A program made the translations under genes and the position numbers. A stretch of 64,000 bases of DNA from the NCBI GenBank assembly GCA_028293725.1, contig JAQGOE010000156.1:1-64000 (forward strand), written 5' to 3'. Of this stretch, positions 24,874 to 33,863 are shown one piece after another; the stretch's first letter is position 1, and each line of letters starts with the position of its first letter. A model generated the notes under the pieces. The model was not told where the DNA came from and did no database searches. It saw only the letters and a program-made list of their open reading frames with translations. The stretch comes from Gammaproteobacteria bacterium (GTDB lineage Bacteria > Pseudomonadota > Gammaproteobacteria > Steroidobacterales > Steroidobacteraceae).

Positions 24874-25821
24874 ATGACGCGATTGCTGGCGGAGCGCGCC
24901 GGACTCGGCCTGTTGACACTGTTGGCCGTATCGGCGCTGTTATTTTTCGGCACAAACTTGCTACCCGGCGACGTCGCTTCCGCATTGCTCGGCCAGGACG
25001 CAACCCCGGAGGCATTACATAACATCCGCGCTGCGTTGGGGCTCGAGCAGCCGGCGTGGCTGCGGTACCTGCATTGGCTCGGTGGTGCCCTACACGGAGA
25101 TTTCGGCACGTCGCTCACCAGCGCGCGTCCGGTCGGCGCACAGGTCCTGCCGAGGCTCGGCAACACTCTGCTGCTCGCTTCGTTGGCCGCGCTGGTCTCG
25201 GTGCCGGTAGCTGTTGGCTTGGGACTCCTGTCGGCCATGCGCGAAGGCGGCGTGATCGATCGGCTCGTGAGCCTGCTATCGCTGGTGACGATCTCGGTTC
25301 CCGAGTTTTTCGTGGGCTATGTGTTGACGCTGCTGTTCGCCGTGCAGCTAGGCTGGCTCCCCTCGCTGGCCATCATGCACGGCGGGATGCCTCTCGGAGA
25401 GCGCCTTGCGGCCATCGCTCTGCCGGTGGCGACGCTCGTGATCGTAGTCCTCGCGCATATGCTGCGGATGACCCGCTCGGCCCTGCTTGCCGTGATGTCG
25501 GCTCCCTACATCGAAATGGCATTTCTGAAGGGCTTACCGCGCGGCACGGTGGTCTTACGTCATGCGCTGCCCAATGCGGCTGCTCCGATCATTGCCGTAG
25601 TTGCGTTGAATCTCGGCTATCTGGTCGTCGGGGTGGTCGTCGTCGAAGCAGTGTTCGTATATCCCGGCGCCGGGCAATTGATGGTCGACGCCGTGAGCAA
25701 GCGGGATCTGCCGGTGGTGCAGGCCTGTGGTCTGGTCTTTGCCGCAACCTACGTCGGTCTCAACACCATCGCGGACATGCTCGCCATCATCGTCAACCCC
25801 AGACTGCGGCGGCCACGATGA
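24874..25821 (+). CDS. Peptide-type ABC permease, DppB-like
   Basis: A 315-residue inner-membrane subunit with six predicted helices. The N-terminal module has the DppB/OppB pattern (FFGTNLLPGDVASALLG... ALGLEQPAWLRYLHWLGGALHGDFGTSL). The coupling EAA loop is YIEMAFLKGLPRGTVVLRHALPNAAAPI. It begins ten bases after the binding-protein stop and its stop overlaps the next permease start as ATGA, a translationally coupled pair. It forms the translocation channel with that permease. Confidence 0.95.
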   Translation: MTRLLAERAGLGLLTLLAVSALLFFGTNLLPGDVASALLGQDATPEALHNIRAALGLEQPAWLRYLHWLGGALHGDFGTSLTSARPVGAQVLPRLGNTLLLASLAALVSVPVAVGLGLLSAMREGGVIDRLVSLLSLVTISVPEFFVGYVLTLLFAVQLGWLPSLAIMHGGMPLGERLAAIALPVATLVIVVLAHMLRMTRSALLAVMSAPYIEMAFLKGLPRGTVVLRHALPNAAAPIIAVVALNLGYLVVGVVVVEAVFVYPGAGQLMVDAVSKRDLPVVQACGLVFAATYVGLNTIADMLAIIVNPRLRRPR

Positions 25822-26654
25822 TTCGAGTAACGCGCCTGCGACCGCCGCTGTCCGCGCTACTCGGCGCAGTCGTTGTGTTCTTCATCGTGACCGGTATAGT
25901 CCTGGCGCCCTGGCTTGCCCCTTACACCGAGAGTCAATTCATTGGCGGCGTCTGGGATCCACCTGGCGCCGCAAGTTGGCTTGGTACCGACAATCTCGGC
26001 CGTGACATGTTGACGAGGTTGATGTACGGCGGACGGAATACCGTGGGTATCGCTGCCGTCACCACAGCCATCGCCGTCATCCTGGGGACCGCGCTCGGTT
26101 TCGTGGCCGCGGCGGTCGGCGGCTGGGTAGACAACGTCCTGTCACGCTGTGTCGATATCCTCCTGTCGATACCCGTCCTGATTTCCGCCTTGATGGTGTT
26201 GTCGGTGCTGGGATCCTCGATTCCGGTGCTCATCGGAACCATCGGTACCCTGGAAGCGACGCGGGTCTATCTGGTCGCCCGTGCGGTCGCACGCGGCATC
26301 GCTGTGCAGGAGTTCGTGGCCGTCGCGCGCCTGCGGGGTGAGGGCCTGGCGTGGATCGTGGGCCGGGAGATCCTGCCCAACGCACTGCCGCCGCTGATTG
26401 CGGAAGCCGGCCTGCGCTTTTGTTTTGTTGTATTGTTTATTGCATCACTGGGCTTCCTGGGCCTGGGCATTCAACCGCCCGCCGCCGACTGGGGCTCGAT
26501 GGTCCGTGAGAATGCCCAGGCCATCAATTTCGCGCTGCTGGCGCCTCTGTATCCGGCTGCTGCCATCGCGGCTCTCACTATCGGGGTGAATCTCATCGTC
26601 GACTGGCTTCTCTCGATATACGCGCGGCCCAGCGGGCACGCGCTGGAGCTATAG
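25818..26654 (+). CDS. Peptide-type ABC permease, DppC-like
   Basis: A 278-residue permease whose ATG overlaps the stop of the preceding permease (ATGA). The N-terminal helix precedes the typical DppC hallmark WLGTDNLGRDMLTRLMYGGRNT. The EAA coupling loop reads FVAVARLRGEGLAWIVGREILPNALPPLI, followed by the conserved FLGLGIQPPAADWGSMV ending. A longer open frame starts upstream, but it runs through the preceding gene in another frame and is not coding. With the DppB-like subunit it forms the membrane channel. Confidence 0.95.
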   Translation: MIRVTRLRPPLSALLGAVVVFFIVTGIVLAPWLAPYTESQFIGGVWDPPGAASWLGTDNLGRDMLTRLMYGGRNTVGIAAVTTAIAVILGTALGFVAAAVGGWVDNVLSRCVDILLSIPVLISALMVLSVLGSSIPVLIGTIGTLEATRVYLVARAVARGIAVQEFVAVARLRGEGLAWIVGREILPNALPPLIAEAGLRFCFVVLFIASLGFLGLGIQPPAADWGSMVRENAQAINFALLAPLYPAAAIAALTIGVNLIVDWLLSIYARPSGHALEL

Positions 26655-28262
26655 TTGGTTCTGCGCGTCGAAGCTCTGCGAGTGGAGACCCGGTCCGGCG
26701 CCGTTCTGGTGGACGGCGTGGACCTGGAGCTCGCGCGCGGCGAGGTACTGGGGCTGATTGGTGAGTCCGGGGCCGGCAAATCCACCATCGGCCTTGCGGC
26801 GCTCACGTTCGCTCGTCCCGGCTGTCGCATTGTTGGCGGACGCATCGTACTGAAGGGGACCGATCTGCGTACCCTGGATGCCGGCGGTCGAAGCCGTGCA
26901 CGCGGTGTGCGTGTCGCGTATGTCGCGCAAAGCGCGGCGGCGGCGTTCAACCCCGCGATGACCCTGTTGGATCAGGTTTGCGAAGGCCCCGTCCGCCACG
27001 GACTCATGAGTCGCGCGCAAGCGCGACAGCGAGCCATAGAGGCGTTTCGCGCGCTCGACCTTCCGGATGCGGAGCACTTCGGCGCGCGATACCCACATCA
27101 AGTCTCCGGAGGACAGCTGCAGCGGGCAATGGCCGCCATGGCAATCTCATGCAGCCCGGACGTACTGGTGTTGGATGAGCCGACGACCGCGCTGGACGTC
27201 ACGACGCAGATCGAGATGCTTGCGCACCTGAAGAAACTCATCTTGCTGTACGGGACGGCGGCGCTCTACATCTCTCACGACCTGGCCGTGGTGGCGCAGA
27301 TCGCTGACCGCATCATGGTGTTGCGCCATGGGAAAACGGTGGAGGTTGGAACTGCGACCCAGATTCTGACCGCACCACGCACCGAATACGCGCGCGCTTT
27401 GGTCGCCGAACGCAGGGCAGCCGGCCGCAGCCCGACAGAGAGCTCCACCGAGCGCGGGCGCGGCGAGCCGCTGCTCACCGTCGAGGACCTCACGGTCCGG
27501 TTTGGCGAACGTGACGTCGTGAAGGCAGCGCGTTTCACGGTCTCCAGGGGAGAAACAGTAGCGGTCGTCGGCGAGTCGGGCTCGGGGAAGACGACGCTTG
27601 CATTGGCCATCTGTGGCCAGGTGGCCCGTCGCAGTGGCGCCTTGCGCCTGGCTGGCATTCCGCTCGCGTCTCACTACGGAAAGCGCAGCCGCGAGGAGTT
27701 GCGCCGAATCCAACTCGTCTTTCAGTTGCCGGATGTCGCTCTCAACCCGCGCCACACGGTGGAGGCGATCATCGGCCGCCCGGCTACCTTCTACTTTGGG
27801 TTGCGTGGCGCTGCGTTGCGGGCACGTGTGACCGAGTTGCTGACGGCGGTCGGACTCGACGCCTCGCTTGCCGGGCGACTTCCAGGCCAGCTCTCGGGCG
27901 GCCAGAAGCAGCGCGTCTGCATCGCCCGGGCACTGGCCGCGAAGCCAGACCTGATTATCTGCGACGAGGTGACTTCGGCGCTGGATCCGCTGGTCGCCGA
28001 GGAGATCCTGAAGTTGCTGCGCCGCCTGCAGGAAGAGCTCGGACTGGCGTACCTGTTCATCACCCACGACCTGGGGTCGGTCCGCCGCATCTCCCATCGC
28101 GCGGTCGTCATGCTTCAAGGAGAGATTGTGGCGGAGGGGCCTGCAGCCGAGGTTTTTGGCCAGCCCCAGCATCCCTACCTGATCAAGCTGCTGGCCTCCG
28201 TCCCGGAACTCCGGGTTGGCTGGCTGGATGAGATACTCAGGGAGCGCGCTTTGGTAGAGTAG
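26655..28262 (+). CDS. Fused DppD-DppF-type ABC ATPase
   Basis: A 535-residue protein with two complete ATPase modules. Module 1 has Walker A GESGAGKST, signature VSGGQLQRAM and Walker B VLVLDEPTTALD. Module 2 has Walker A GESGSGKTT, signature LSGGQKQR and Walker B LIICDEVTSALD. Peptide importers normally use two separate ATPase genes; fused versions are known in oligopeptide and glutathione importers. Translation appears to start at TTG directly after the permease stop; no better start exists before the first strand. Both modules look active. It completes a full importer (binding protein, two permeases, ATPase) in this operon. Confidence 0.93.
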   Translation: MVLRVEALRVETRSGAVLVDGVDLELARGEVLGLIGESGAGKSTIGLAALTFARPGCRIVGGRIVLKGTDLRTLDAGGRSRARGVRVAYVAQSAAAAFNPAMTLLDQVCEGPVRHGLMSRAQARQRAIEAFRALDLPDAEHFGARYPHQVSGGQLQRAMAAMAISCSPDVLVLDEPTTALDVTTQIEMLAHLKKLILLYGTAALYISHDLAVVAQIADRIMVLRHGKTVEVGTATQILTAPRTEYARALVAERRAAGRSPTESSTERGRGEPLLTVEDLTVRFGERDVVKAARFTVSRGETVAVVGESGSGKTTLALAICGQVARRSGALRLAGIPLASHYGKRSREELRRIQLVFQLPDVALNPRHTVEAIIGRPATFYFGLRGAALRARVTELLTAVGLDASLAGRLPGQLSGGQKQRVCIARALAAKPDLIICDEVTSALDPLVAEEILKLLRRLQEELGLAYLFITHDLGSVRRISHRAVVMLQGEIVAEGPAAEVFGQPQHPYLIKLLASVPELRVGWLDEILRERALVE

Positions 28263-28271
28263 CCGCACCCC

Positions 28272-29348
28272 ATGAGCTCATCACGCCGCAAGGCAGACGG
28301 AAAAGAAGGCGGCGCGACCGGCAGTCGAGGGCTGTTCAGGGCGATCCTCGCCGGCCCCGGCCATACTCTCGCCGACGCATTCGCCAATCTGGAGCAGGCG
28401 CCGCAGGTGGAGCGCGTCTGGCGCCATCCCAAGCGGGATCTGCTGGGCGCCCGCATTACCCTCGCGCCGGAAGAAGGTGAGGGCTACTGGGAGCTGACTC
28501 GCGTCCGCGACGAGATCTACGTGGTCATCGCCAACTTCGCCTACAAGGAACCGCGTCTGGAGCTGGTCCCCGGCGATGGGATGGTGCAGTTCAACTTCAA
28601 GATCAGTGGCGACATGGCGCTCGCTGTGAGCCGTACCGAGCCCCTGCGTTGGAACCGGCCCTCCCTGCTGCTCTGGTCGCAGCCGACCGGAGTCGATATC
28701 AGCGAGTGGACGGCCGCGAGCACCCGCGAGCAGTTCATCATCCTCAGCATGCGGCCCGAATTTCTCGCCGAGCAGATCCTGACGCCGGGAGTCGAGGTCC
28801 CCGAGCCGCTCAAGGCGTTCGTTTCCAACAAGCCCGAAATCAACTACCACCAGCATCCGCTCACCGCTCAGACCTTCGAGATCGCCACCCGCCTGATCAA
28901 CAATCCGTTCACTGGTGCGCTGGCGCTCGTCTACACCGAGGCCCTGGCGCTCGAGTTGCTCTGTAGCGCCGTCGGAAGTTTCTCGCTTCTGTCGAACACC
29001 ACGAGCGAGGAATACACCGAGCGCGAGTTGCGGTGCCTTCACACGGCGCGCAGCGTTCTGACGCGTCAGTTCGCGCCGGCCCCGACGATCGCCAAGCTCG
29101 CGCGCGCCGTGGGGATGTCCAAATCCACCCTGACCCAGGGATTCAAGGCGGTGTTCGGCGAGACCATCTTCGATTTCAGCCTGCGCTGCCGGATGCAGCA
29201 CGCGCTCACACTGATGCGCGACCAGAGCTGGTCGGTGGTGAAGGTGAGCGAAGCCGTCGGCTATTCCCACTCGACGTCGTTCACGACCGCATTTCGACGC
29301 CATTTCGGCATACGGCCCATCGACGTCCGGCGTGTGAAATCGCGCTGA
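28272..29348 (+). CDS. AraC family regulator, probable controller of the locus
   Basis: A 358-residue regulator, nine bases after the ATPase gene and so in the same operon. Residues 1-240 are a variable sensor domain with features seen in PchR-type regulators (FNFKISGDMALAVSRTEP, EQFIILSMRPEFLAEQIL). The last 100 residues contain the two AraC helix-turn-helix motifs: IAKLARAVGMSKSTLTQGFK and VVKVSEAVGYSHSTSFTTAF, ending RRHFGIRP. It is the only regulator in the 20-36 kb locus, and the three shared motifs at 19907, 29376 and 33774 are the obvious candidates for its operators. The effector is unknown; the imported compound or a breakdown product is likely. Confidence 0.9.
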   Translation: MSSSRRKADGKEGGATGSRGLFRAILAGPGHTLADAFANLEQAPQVERVWRHPKRDLLGARITLAPEEGEGYWELTRVRDEIYVVIANFAYKEPRLELVPGDGMVQFNFKISGDMALAVSRTEPLRWNRPSLLLWSQPTGVDISEWTAASTREQFIILSMRPEFLAEQILTPGVEVPEPLKAFVSNKPEINYHQHPLTAQTFEIATRLINNPFTGALALVYTEALALELLCSAVGSFSLLSNTTSEEYTERELRCLHTARSVLTRQFAPAPTIAKLARAVGMSKSTLTQGFKAVFGETIFDFSLRCRMQHALTLMRDQSWSVVKVSEAVGYSHSTSFTTAFRRHFGIRPIDVRRVKSR

Positions 29349-29375
29349 TCCGTTGCTCGTGGCGCGAGGCGAATA

Positions 29376-29410
29376 GGCTGATCTCCTAGCAATTGCGCAC
29401 GGGCGCGAAG
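29376..29410 (+). promoter_or_regulatory. Shared regulon motif, copy C (before the peptidase gene)
   Basis: GGCTGATCTCCTAG, then CAA, then GCGAAG: 35 bases aligning without gaps to copy B. Eleven of the first 14 bases match copies A and B, including all of CTCCTAG. It lies in the 107-base gap between the AraC gene and the DPP-type peptidase gene and ends 45 bases before the peptidase ATG. Confidence 0.65.
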
Positions 29411-29455
29411 GACGTCGGCTGTGACCGCAGGTAAGGTTCTTTTGGGACGACATCT

Positions 29456-31636
29456 ATGAAGAAAATCTGGGCGGGAATTCTCTGTGCGACCGCGGCGCTG
29501 GCCGAAGGGGGCGAGCTGCCCCAAGACGGGCCGGCCGTTACCACAGCCGATTACGCTCGCGCCGAGCGCCTCCTTTCCTACAACACGACCGCGTTGGTTC
29601 TGCATTCTCCGGGTCCCGCCACCTGGCTGCCCGACGAGACCGCGTGGTATCAGATTCAGACGGCGCAGGGCCCTGCTGCCGTCCTTGTCGACCCGGTGCA
29701 CCGTACCCGTGAGGAAGGCTCGCCACAGGCCAAACAAGCAGCGGTCCCGGCCGCCACCGCGGACCCCAACGTCGCCCCTTCACCCGACGGTAAGCTCGCT
29801 GCCTTCATTCGCGACGACAATCTCTGGGCACGCGAGCTCGCGTCGGGCAAAGAGACGCAGCTCACCACCGACGGGGCGACTGATTTCGGCTACGCCACCG
29901 ACAACACCGGATGGCAGCACACCCATCACCCCATCGTTCTCTGGTCGCCGGACTCGCGCCGGATCGCAACCTTCCAGCAGGATCAGCGCGGTGTCGGTGA
30001 GACCTATCTGATCAGGACGCAGCCGGGCCACCCACAACTCGAGAGATGGAAGTACGCGATGGCCGGGGATCCTGTCATCGCAACGCTGCGCAGAGTCATC
30101 ATCGACGTAGCCACTCGCACAGTCGTCCCACTGCAGATACCGGCAGATCCGCACCGGTCATCTCCGTGTTACCACGTGGAATGTGGCGATGGGACGCTTG
30201 CGGATGCCCAGTGGAATCCCGACAGCATGCAACTCGCGTTCGTCTCGACTTCTCGCGACCATAAAGACGCAAAGTTGCGCATAGCTGATGCCGCAACCGG
30301 GGTCGTTCGCGAGGTGCTCGAGGAGCATGCGGCAACGTACTACGAGTCGGATATATCGCAATCCAACCTCGGCGCCGTCAATTGGCGGTACCTGCCGGCA
30401 AAAAACGAGCTCATCTGGTACTCCGCGCGCGACGATTGGGCCCACCTCTATCTTTACGACCTGACCACGGGAAAGCTCAAACACCGGATCACCGCGGGTC
30501 CCTGGAACGTGGTCCAGGTGTTGAAGGTCGATGAGAAGGCTCGCGTGGTGTACTTCCTCGGCGTCGGACGTGAGCCGGGACAAAACCCGTACTTCATCCA
30601 TCTCTATAAAGTTGGGCTCAACGGGTTGAACCTGCGACTCCTCACCCCCGAGAATGCAACCCACGAGGTCTCGCTCGCTCCCTCCGGGAGTTATTTTATC
30701 GACAGCTATTCGACACCTGACACACCGCCGGTCACGGTTCTGCGCAACGGCGCCGGCAAAAAGCTGCTCGAGCTGGAAAAAGCCGATATCACCGGGCTGA
30801 CGGCGCAAGGCTGGATGCCGCCGGAGCTCATCACGGTGAAAGCTCGTGATGGTGTCACGGATCTCCACGGACTACTGTTCAAGCCCAGTCACTTCGACGC
30901 GACCCGCCGCTATCCGATCGTGAACGAGATCTACCCGGGCCCTCAGGTCGGCAGCGTGAATCTGTGGAGCGACAAGCAGCAGTGGAAGTTCGCGCCCTCC
31001 CGTGGCGACGCGCAATCGCTCGCCGAGTTGGGATTCATCGTGGTCGCCATCGATGGCATGGGCACGGAGCTGCGCTCCCGCAAATTTCATGACACGTACT
31101 ACGGCGATATGGGCGACAACACCCTGCCGGACCAGGTCGCGGGAATGACCGAGCTGTCGCGTCGCTACACCTGGATCGACCTGGAGCGCGCCGGCATCTA
31201 TGGCCATTCGGGCGGTGGATTTGCCGCCGCCGCGGCCATGCTGCGCTATCCCGACTTCTTCAAGGTCGGCATTTCCGAGTCCGGCAACCATGATCAGACC
31301 GGCTACACGGACGACTGGGGCGAGAAATTCCAGGGCCTCCTGCAACGCCGTCCGGACGGCACCAGCAATTACGACAGCCAGGCGAACCAGAATCTCGCCG
31401 CGAATCTGAAGGGCCACCTGCTGCTCGCGCACGGTACTCTCGATGAGAACGTGCCGCCCAATCTCACGTTGCTCCTCGCCGATGCGTTGATCAACGCCAA
31501 CAAAAATTTCGATCTGATCCTGCTGCCGAATCAGCATCACGAATACACCGGGCGGGCGCAGACCTGGATGACTCGCCAGCGCTGGGATTATTTCGTTCGT
31601 TATCTGCTTGGCGCGCAACCGCCCGTACCGCCTTAA
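29456..31636 (+). CDS. Exported S9 (dipeptidyl-peptidase IV-type) serine peptidase
   Basis: A 726-residue protein. The N-terminus (MKKIWAGILCATAALAEGGE) is a short signal peptide, so the enzyme is probably periplasmic. Residues about 45-460 form the beta-propeller of DPP-IV/S9B peptidases (KLAAFIRDDNLWARELASG, HPIVLWSPDSRRIATFQ, SQSNLGAVNWRYLPAKNELIWYSARD). The C-terminal alpha/beta hydrolase domain has the catalytic Ser585 in GHSGGGFAAA, Asp663 in GTLDENVPP and His694/695 in NQHHEY. DPP-IV enzymes remove X-Pro or X-Ala dipeptides from peptide N-termini; the exact specificity here is unknown. It is followed 12 bases later by the demethylase-like flavoprotein and preceded by regulon motif C. 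Confidence 0.9.
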   Translation: MKKIWAGILCATAALAEGGELPQDGPAVTTADYARAERLLSYNTTALVLHSPGPATWLPDETAWYQIQTAQGPAAVLVDPVHRTREEGSPQAKQAAVPAATADPNVAPSPDGKLAAFIRDDNLWARELASGKETQLTTDGATDFGYATDNTGWQHTHHPIVLWSPDSRRIATFQQDQRGVGETYLIRTQPGHPQLERWKYAMAGDPVIATLRRVIIDVATRTVVPLQIPADPHRSSPCYHVECGDGTLADAQWNPDSMQLAFVSTSRDHKDAKLRIADAATGVVREVLEEHAATYYESDISQSNLGAVNWRYLPAKNELIWYSARDDWAHLYLYDLTTGKLKHRITAGPWNVVQVLKVDEKARVVYFLGVGREPGQNPYFIHLYKVGLNGLNLRLLTPENATHEVSLAPSGSYFIDSYSTPDTPPVTVLRNGAGKKLLELEKADITGLTAQGWMPPELITVKARDGVTDLHGLLFKPSHFDATRRYPIVNEIYPGPQVGSVNLWSDKQQWKFAPSRGDAQSLAELGFIVVAIDGMGTELRSRKFHDTYYGDMGDNTLPDQVAGMTELSRRYTWIDLERAGIYGHSGGGFAAAAAMLRYPDFFKVGISESGNHDQTGYTDDWGEKFQGLLQRRPDGTSNYDSQANQNLAANLKGHLLLAHGTLDENVPPNLTLLLADALINANKNFDLILLPNQHHEYTGRAQTWMTRQRWDYFVRYLLGAQPPVPP

Positions 31637-31648
31637 AGGGCTCGAGCT

Positions 31649-33679
31649 ATGTCGACTTCCAACGATCCTCTCCTGCAGCCCTACCAGTTGCGCCATCTGA
31701 CATTGCGCAACCGGATCATGACCACATCGCATGAGCCGGCGTATCCGGAAGAGGGGATGCCGAAGGCCCGGTATCGCGCCTATCACGTGGCGCGTGCCAA
31801 GGGCGGCGTCGCCCTGACCATGACTGCGGGCTCGGCAGCCGTGTCACGCGACAGTCCGCCGGTATTCAACAACATTCTCGTCTACAAGGACGAAGTGGTG
31901 CCTTGGATGAAAGATCTCGCTGACGCCTGTCATGAGCATGGTGCAGCGGTGATGATCCAACTCACTCACCTGGGCAGGCGGACCCGTTGGGACAAGGCTT
32001 TCTGGCTGCCCGTGGTCTCACCATCCCATCACAAGGAAGCCGCGCACCGGGCCTTTCCAAAGAAGGCCGAGGAGTGGGACATAGCGAGGATCATCAAGGA
32101 TTACGCCGATGCCGCCGAGCGCATGAAGGCCGCCGGATTGGATGGTATCGAGCTGCAGGCCTATGGGCACCTGATGGACCAGTTCTGGTCCCCTCTCACG
32201 AACGAGTTGGAGGCGCCTTACGGCGGTACTCTCGAAAACCGGCTGCGTTTCACTTTCGACGTGTTGTCCGCCGTGCGTGCCCGCGTTGGAGCGGAATTCA
32301 TCGTCGGAGTTCGCTACACGGCAGACGAAGTCCTGGAAGGGGGCCTCAACAAGCAGGACGGCCTCGAGATTTCCCAGCGCCTCAAGGCGAGTGGGATGGT
32401 TGACTTCCTCAACATCGTGCGCGGTCATATCGACACCGACGCCGGCCTGACCGATCTGATCCCGATTCAGGGCATGCCGAGCGCGCCCCACCTGGATTTT
32501 TCCGGAGAGATCCGCGCGGCGACGCGCTTTCCGACGTTTCATGCGGCTCGTATTCAGGACGTCGCTACCGCGAGGCATGCCATTGCCACCGGTAAAGTCG
32601 ACATGATCGGCATGACCCGGGCGCACATGACCGACCCGGATATCGTGCGCAAAATCATCGAGAAGCGCGAGGACGACATCCGCCCCTGTGTCGGCGCGAA
32701 TTATTGTCTCGATCGCATCTACCAGGGTGGCTCGGCGTACTGCATTCACAATGCCGCCACGGGTCGTGAGCTCTCCATGCCTCACGAGATCACCCGTGCG
32801 AAAGTGAAACGCAAGGTCGTGGTGGTTGGAGCGGGTCCCGGCGGCCTCGAAGCCGCCCGTGTTGCTGCCGAGCGTGGTCACGAGGTCGTTGTTTATGAGG
32901 CGGCCGGCGAACCGGGCGGCCAGATACGTCTGACAGCGCGCAGCCGCGCCCGCCAGGAGATGATAGGCATCATCGACTGGCGCATGGCTCAATGCAACGC
33001 GCGAGGCGTGCAGTTCCATTTCGAATCATTCGCCGAGGCCGACGAAATAATGGCGGAGCGTCCTGACGTCGTGATCGTAGCGACCGGAGGGCTGCCGCAC
33101 ACGGAAGTCCTGAAGGCGGGCAACGATCTCACCGTGTCGAGTTGGGACATCCTGTCAGGCGGTGTCAAGCCGGCCGCGAACGTGCTGTTGTTCGATGATG
33201 CCGGCGATCACGCGGCGCTGCAGGCCGCGCAGATTATCGCCGACAGTGGCGCGAAGCTGGAAGTTATGACTCCCGACCGGTCTTTCGCTCCGGAAGTCAT
33301 GGCCATGAATCTCGTGCCCTACATGCGCGGGCTGCAGAAGCTCGATGTGACATTCACGGTTACATTTCGCCTCGAGGAAGTGACGCGGGACGGCGGGAAG
33401 TTGCTGGCGATCGTCGGCAGTGACTACGGCGGAGTGAGGAAAGAGCGTCACATCGACCAGGTTGTGATCAACCACGGCACACTGCCCAACGATGAGCTCT
33501 ACTTCGCCCTCAAACCCCGCTCGAGTAACAGGGGCGCGGTCGATTACGGACGCCTCATTGCCGGCGTAGCGCAGCCCCAGGGCGATACGTTTCAGCTTTT
33601 CCGGATAGGCGATGCGGTCTCGGCGCGCAATACGCACGCGGCGGTGTACGACGCTTTGCGGCTCGTGAAAGACTTGTAA
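31649..33679 (+). CDS. N-methylproline demethylase-like FMN/FAD oxidoreductase
   Basis: A 676-residue enzyme of the trimethylamine dehydrogenase/2,4-dienoyl-CoA reductase class. Residues 1-340 form the old-yellow-enzyme FMN barrel (MDQFWSPLTN... YGGTLENRLRF). An iron-sulfur segment lies at 347-365. The C-terminal half has the FAD/NAD site VVVGAGPGGLEAARVAAERGHE. The block RPCVGANYCLDRIY and the overall layout resemble N-methylproline demethylase (StcD/HpbA) and dimethylglycine demethylase (DgcA), which remove an N-methyl group as formaldehyde. Compared with the Cys345-x2-Cys348-x2-Cys351-x12-Cys364 set of trimethylamine dehydrogenase, the second ligand is Ala350 here; Cys347, Cys353 and Cys365 remain. 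It could perform the second demethylation after the Rieske enzyme. Confidence 0.85.
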   Translation: MSTSNDPLLQPYQLRHLTLRNRIMTTSHEPAYPEEGMPKARYRAYHVARAKGGVALTMTAGSAAVSRDSPPVFNNILVYKDEVVPWMKDLADACHEHGAAVMIQLTHLGRRTRWDKAFWLPVVSPSHHKEAAHRAFPKKAEEWDIARIIKDYADAAERMKAAGLDGIELQAYGHLMDQFWSPLTNELEAPYGGTLENRLRFTFDVLSAVRARVGAEFIVGVRYTADEVLEGGLNKQDGLEISQRLKASGMVDFLNIVRGHIDTDAGLTDLIPIQGMPSAPHLDFSGEIRAATRFPTFHAARIQDVATARHAIATGKVDMIGMTRAHMTDPDIVRKIIEKREDDIRPCVGANYCLDRIYQGGSAYCIHNAATGRELSMPHEITRAKVKRKVVVVGAGPGGLEAARVAAERGHEVVVYEAAGEPGGQIRLTARSRARQEMIGIIDWRMAQCNARGVQFHFESFAEADEIMAERPDVVIVATGGLPHTEVLKAGNDLTVSSWDILSGGVKPAANVLLFDDAGDHAALQAAQIIADSGAKLEVMTPDRSFAPEVMAMNLVPYMRGLQKLDVTFTVTFRLEEVTRDGGKLLAIVGSDYGGVRKERHIDQVVINHGTLPNDELYFALKPRSSNRGAVDYGRLIAGVAQPQGDTFQLFRIGDAVSARNTHAAVYDALRLVKDL

Positions 33680-33723
33680 CGGCGAGTTTTGTCGCATCGC
33701 GTGCCGCCGTTGCCCGGAATGTG

Positions 33724-33762
33724 GGCGCTGCGCCACGACCAGCACCGCTTCGGCGCAGCGCC
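33724..33762 (+). terminator. Terminator-like hairpin after the demethylase-like gene
   Basis: GGCGCTGCGCC and GGCGCAGCGCC form a perfect 11-base-pair stem with a 17-base loop, 44 bases past the demethylase-like stop codon, followed by GTTTCG. It would separate the DPP/demethylase unit from the TonB-receptor unit, whose own motif copy begins 11 bases further on. Confidence 0.6.
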
Positions 33763-33773
33763 GTTTCGATTGC

Positions 33774-33808
33774 GGCCAAACTCCTAGTAATCAGCATTGC
33801 AAGCGAAG
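33774..33808 (+). promoter_or_regulatory. Shared regulon motif, copy B (before the TonB receptor)
   Basis: GGCCAAACTCCTAG, then TAA, then AAGCGAAG: 35 bases, with the first 14 identical to copy A. It ends 55 bases before the TonB-receptor ATG and directly follows the hairpin at 33724-33762. The receptor therefore appears to have its own start under the same control as the operons. Confidence 0.7.
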
Positions 33809-33863
33809 CCCCCGAACGAAAGCTACGCGTATGTTCTAAAAAAACGCGGGGTCGCAAGCTACT

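Noticed and set aside
27147..28268. 373-codon open frame on the minus strand
   Set aside because: It is antisense to the fused ABC ATPase gene, which has all catalytic motifs.
28281..29453. 390-codon open frame on the minus strand
   Set aside because: It is the antisense shadow of the AraC regulator gene.
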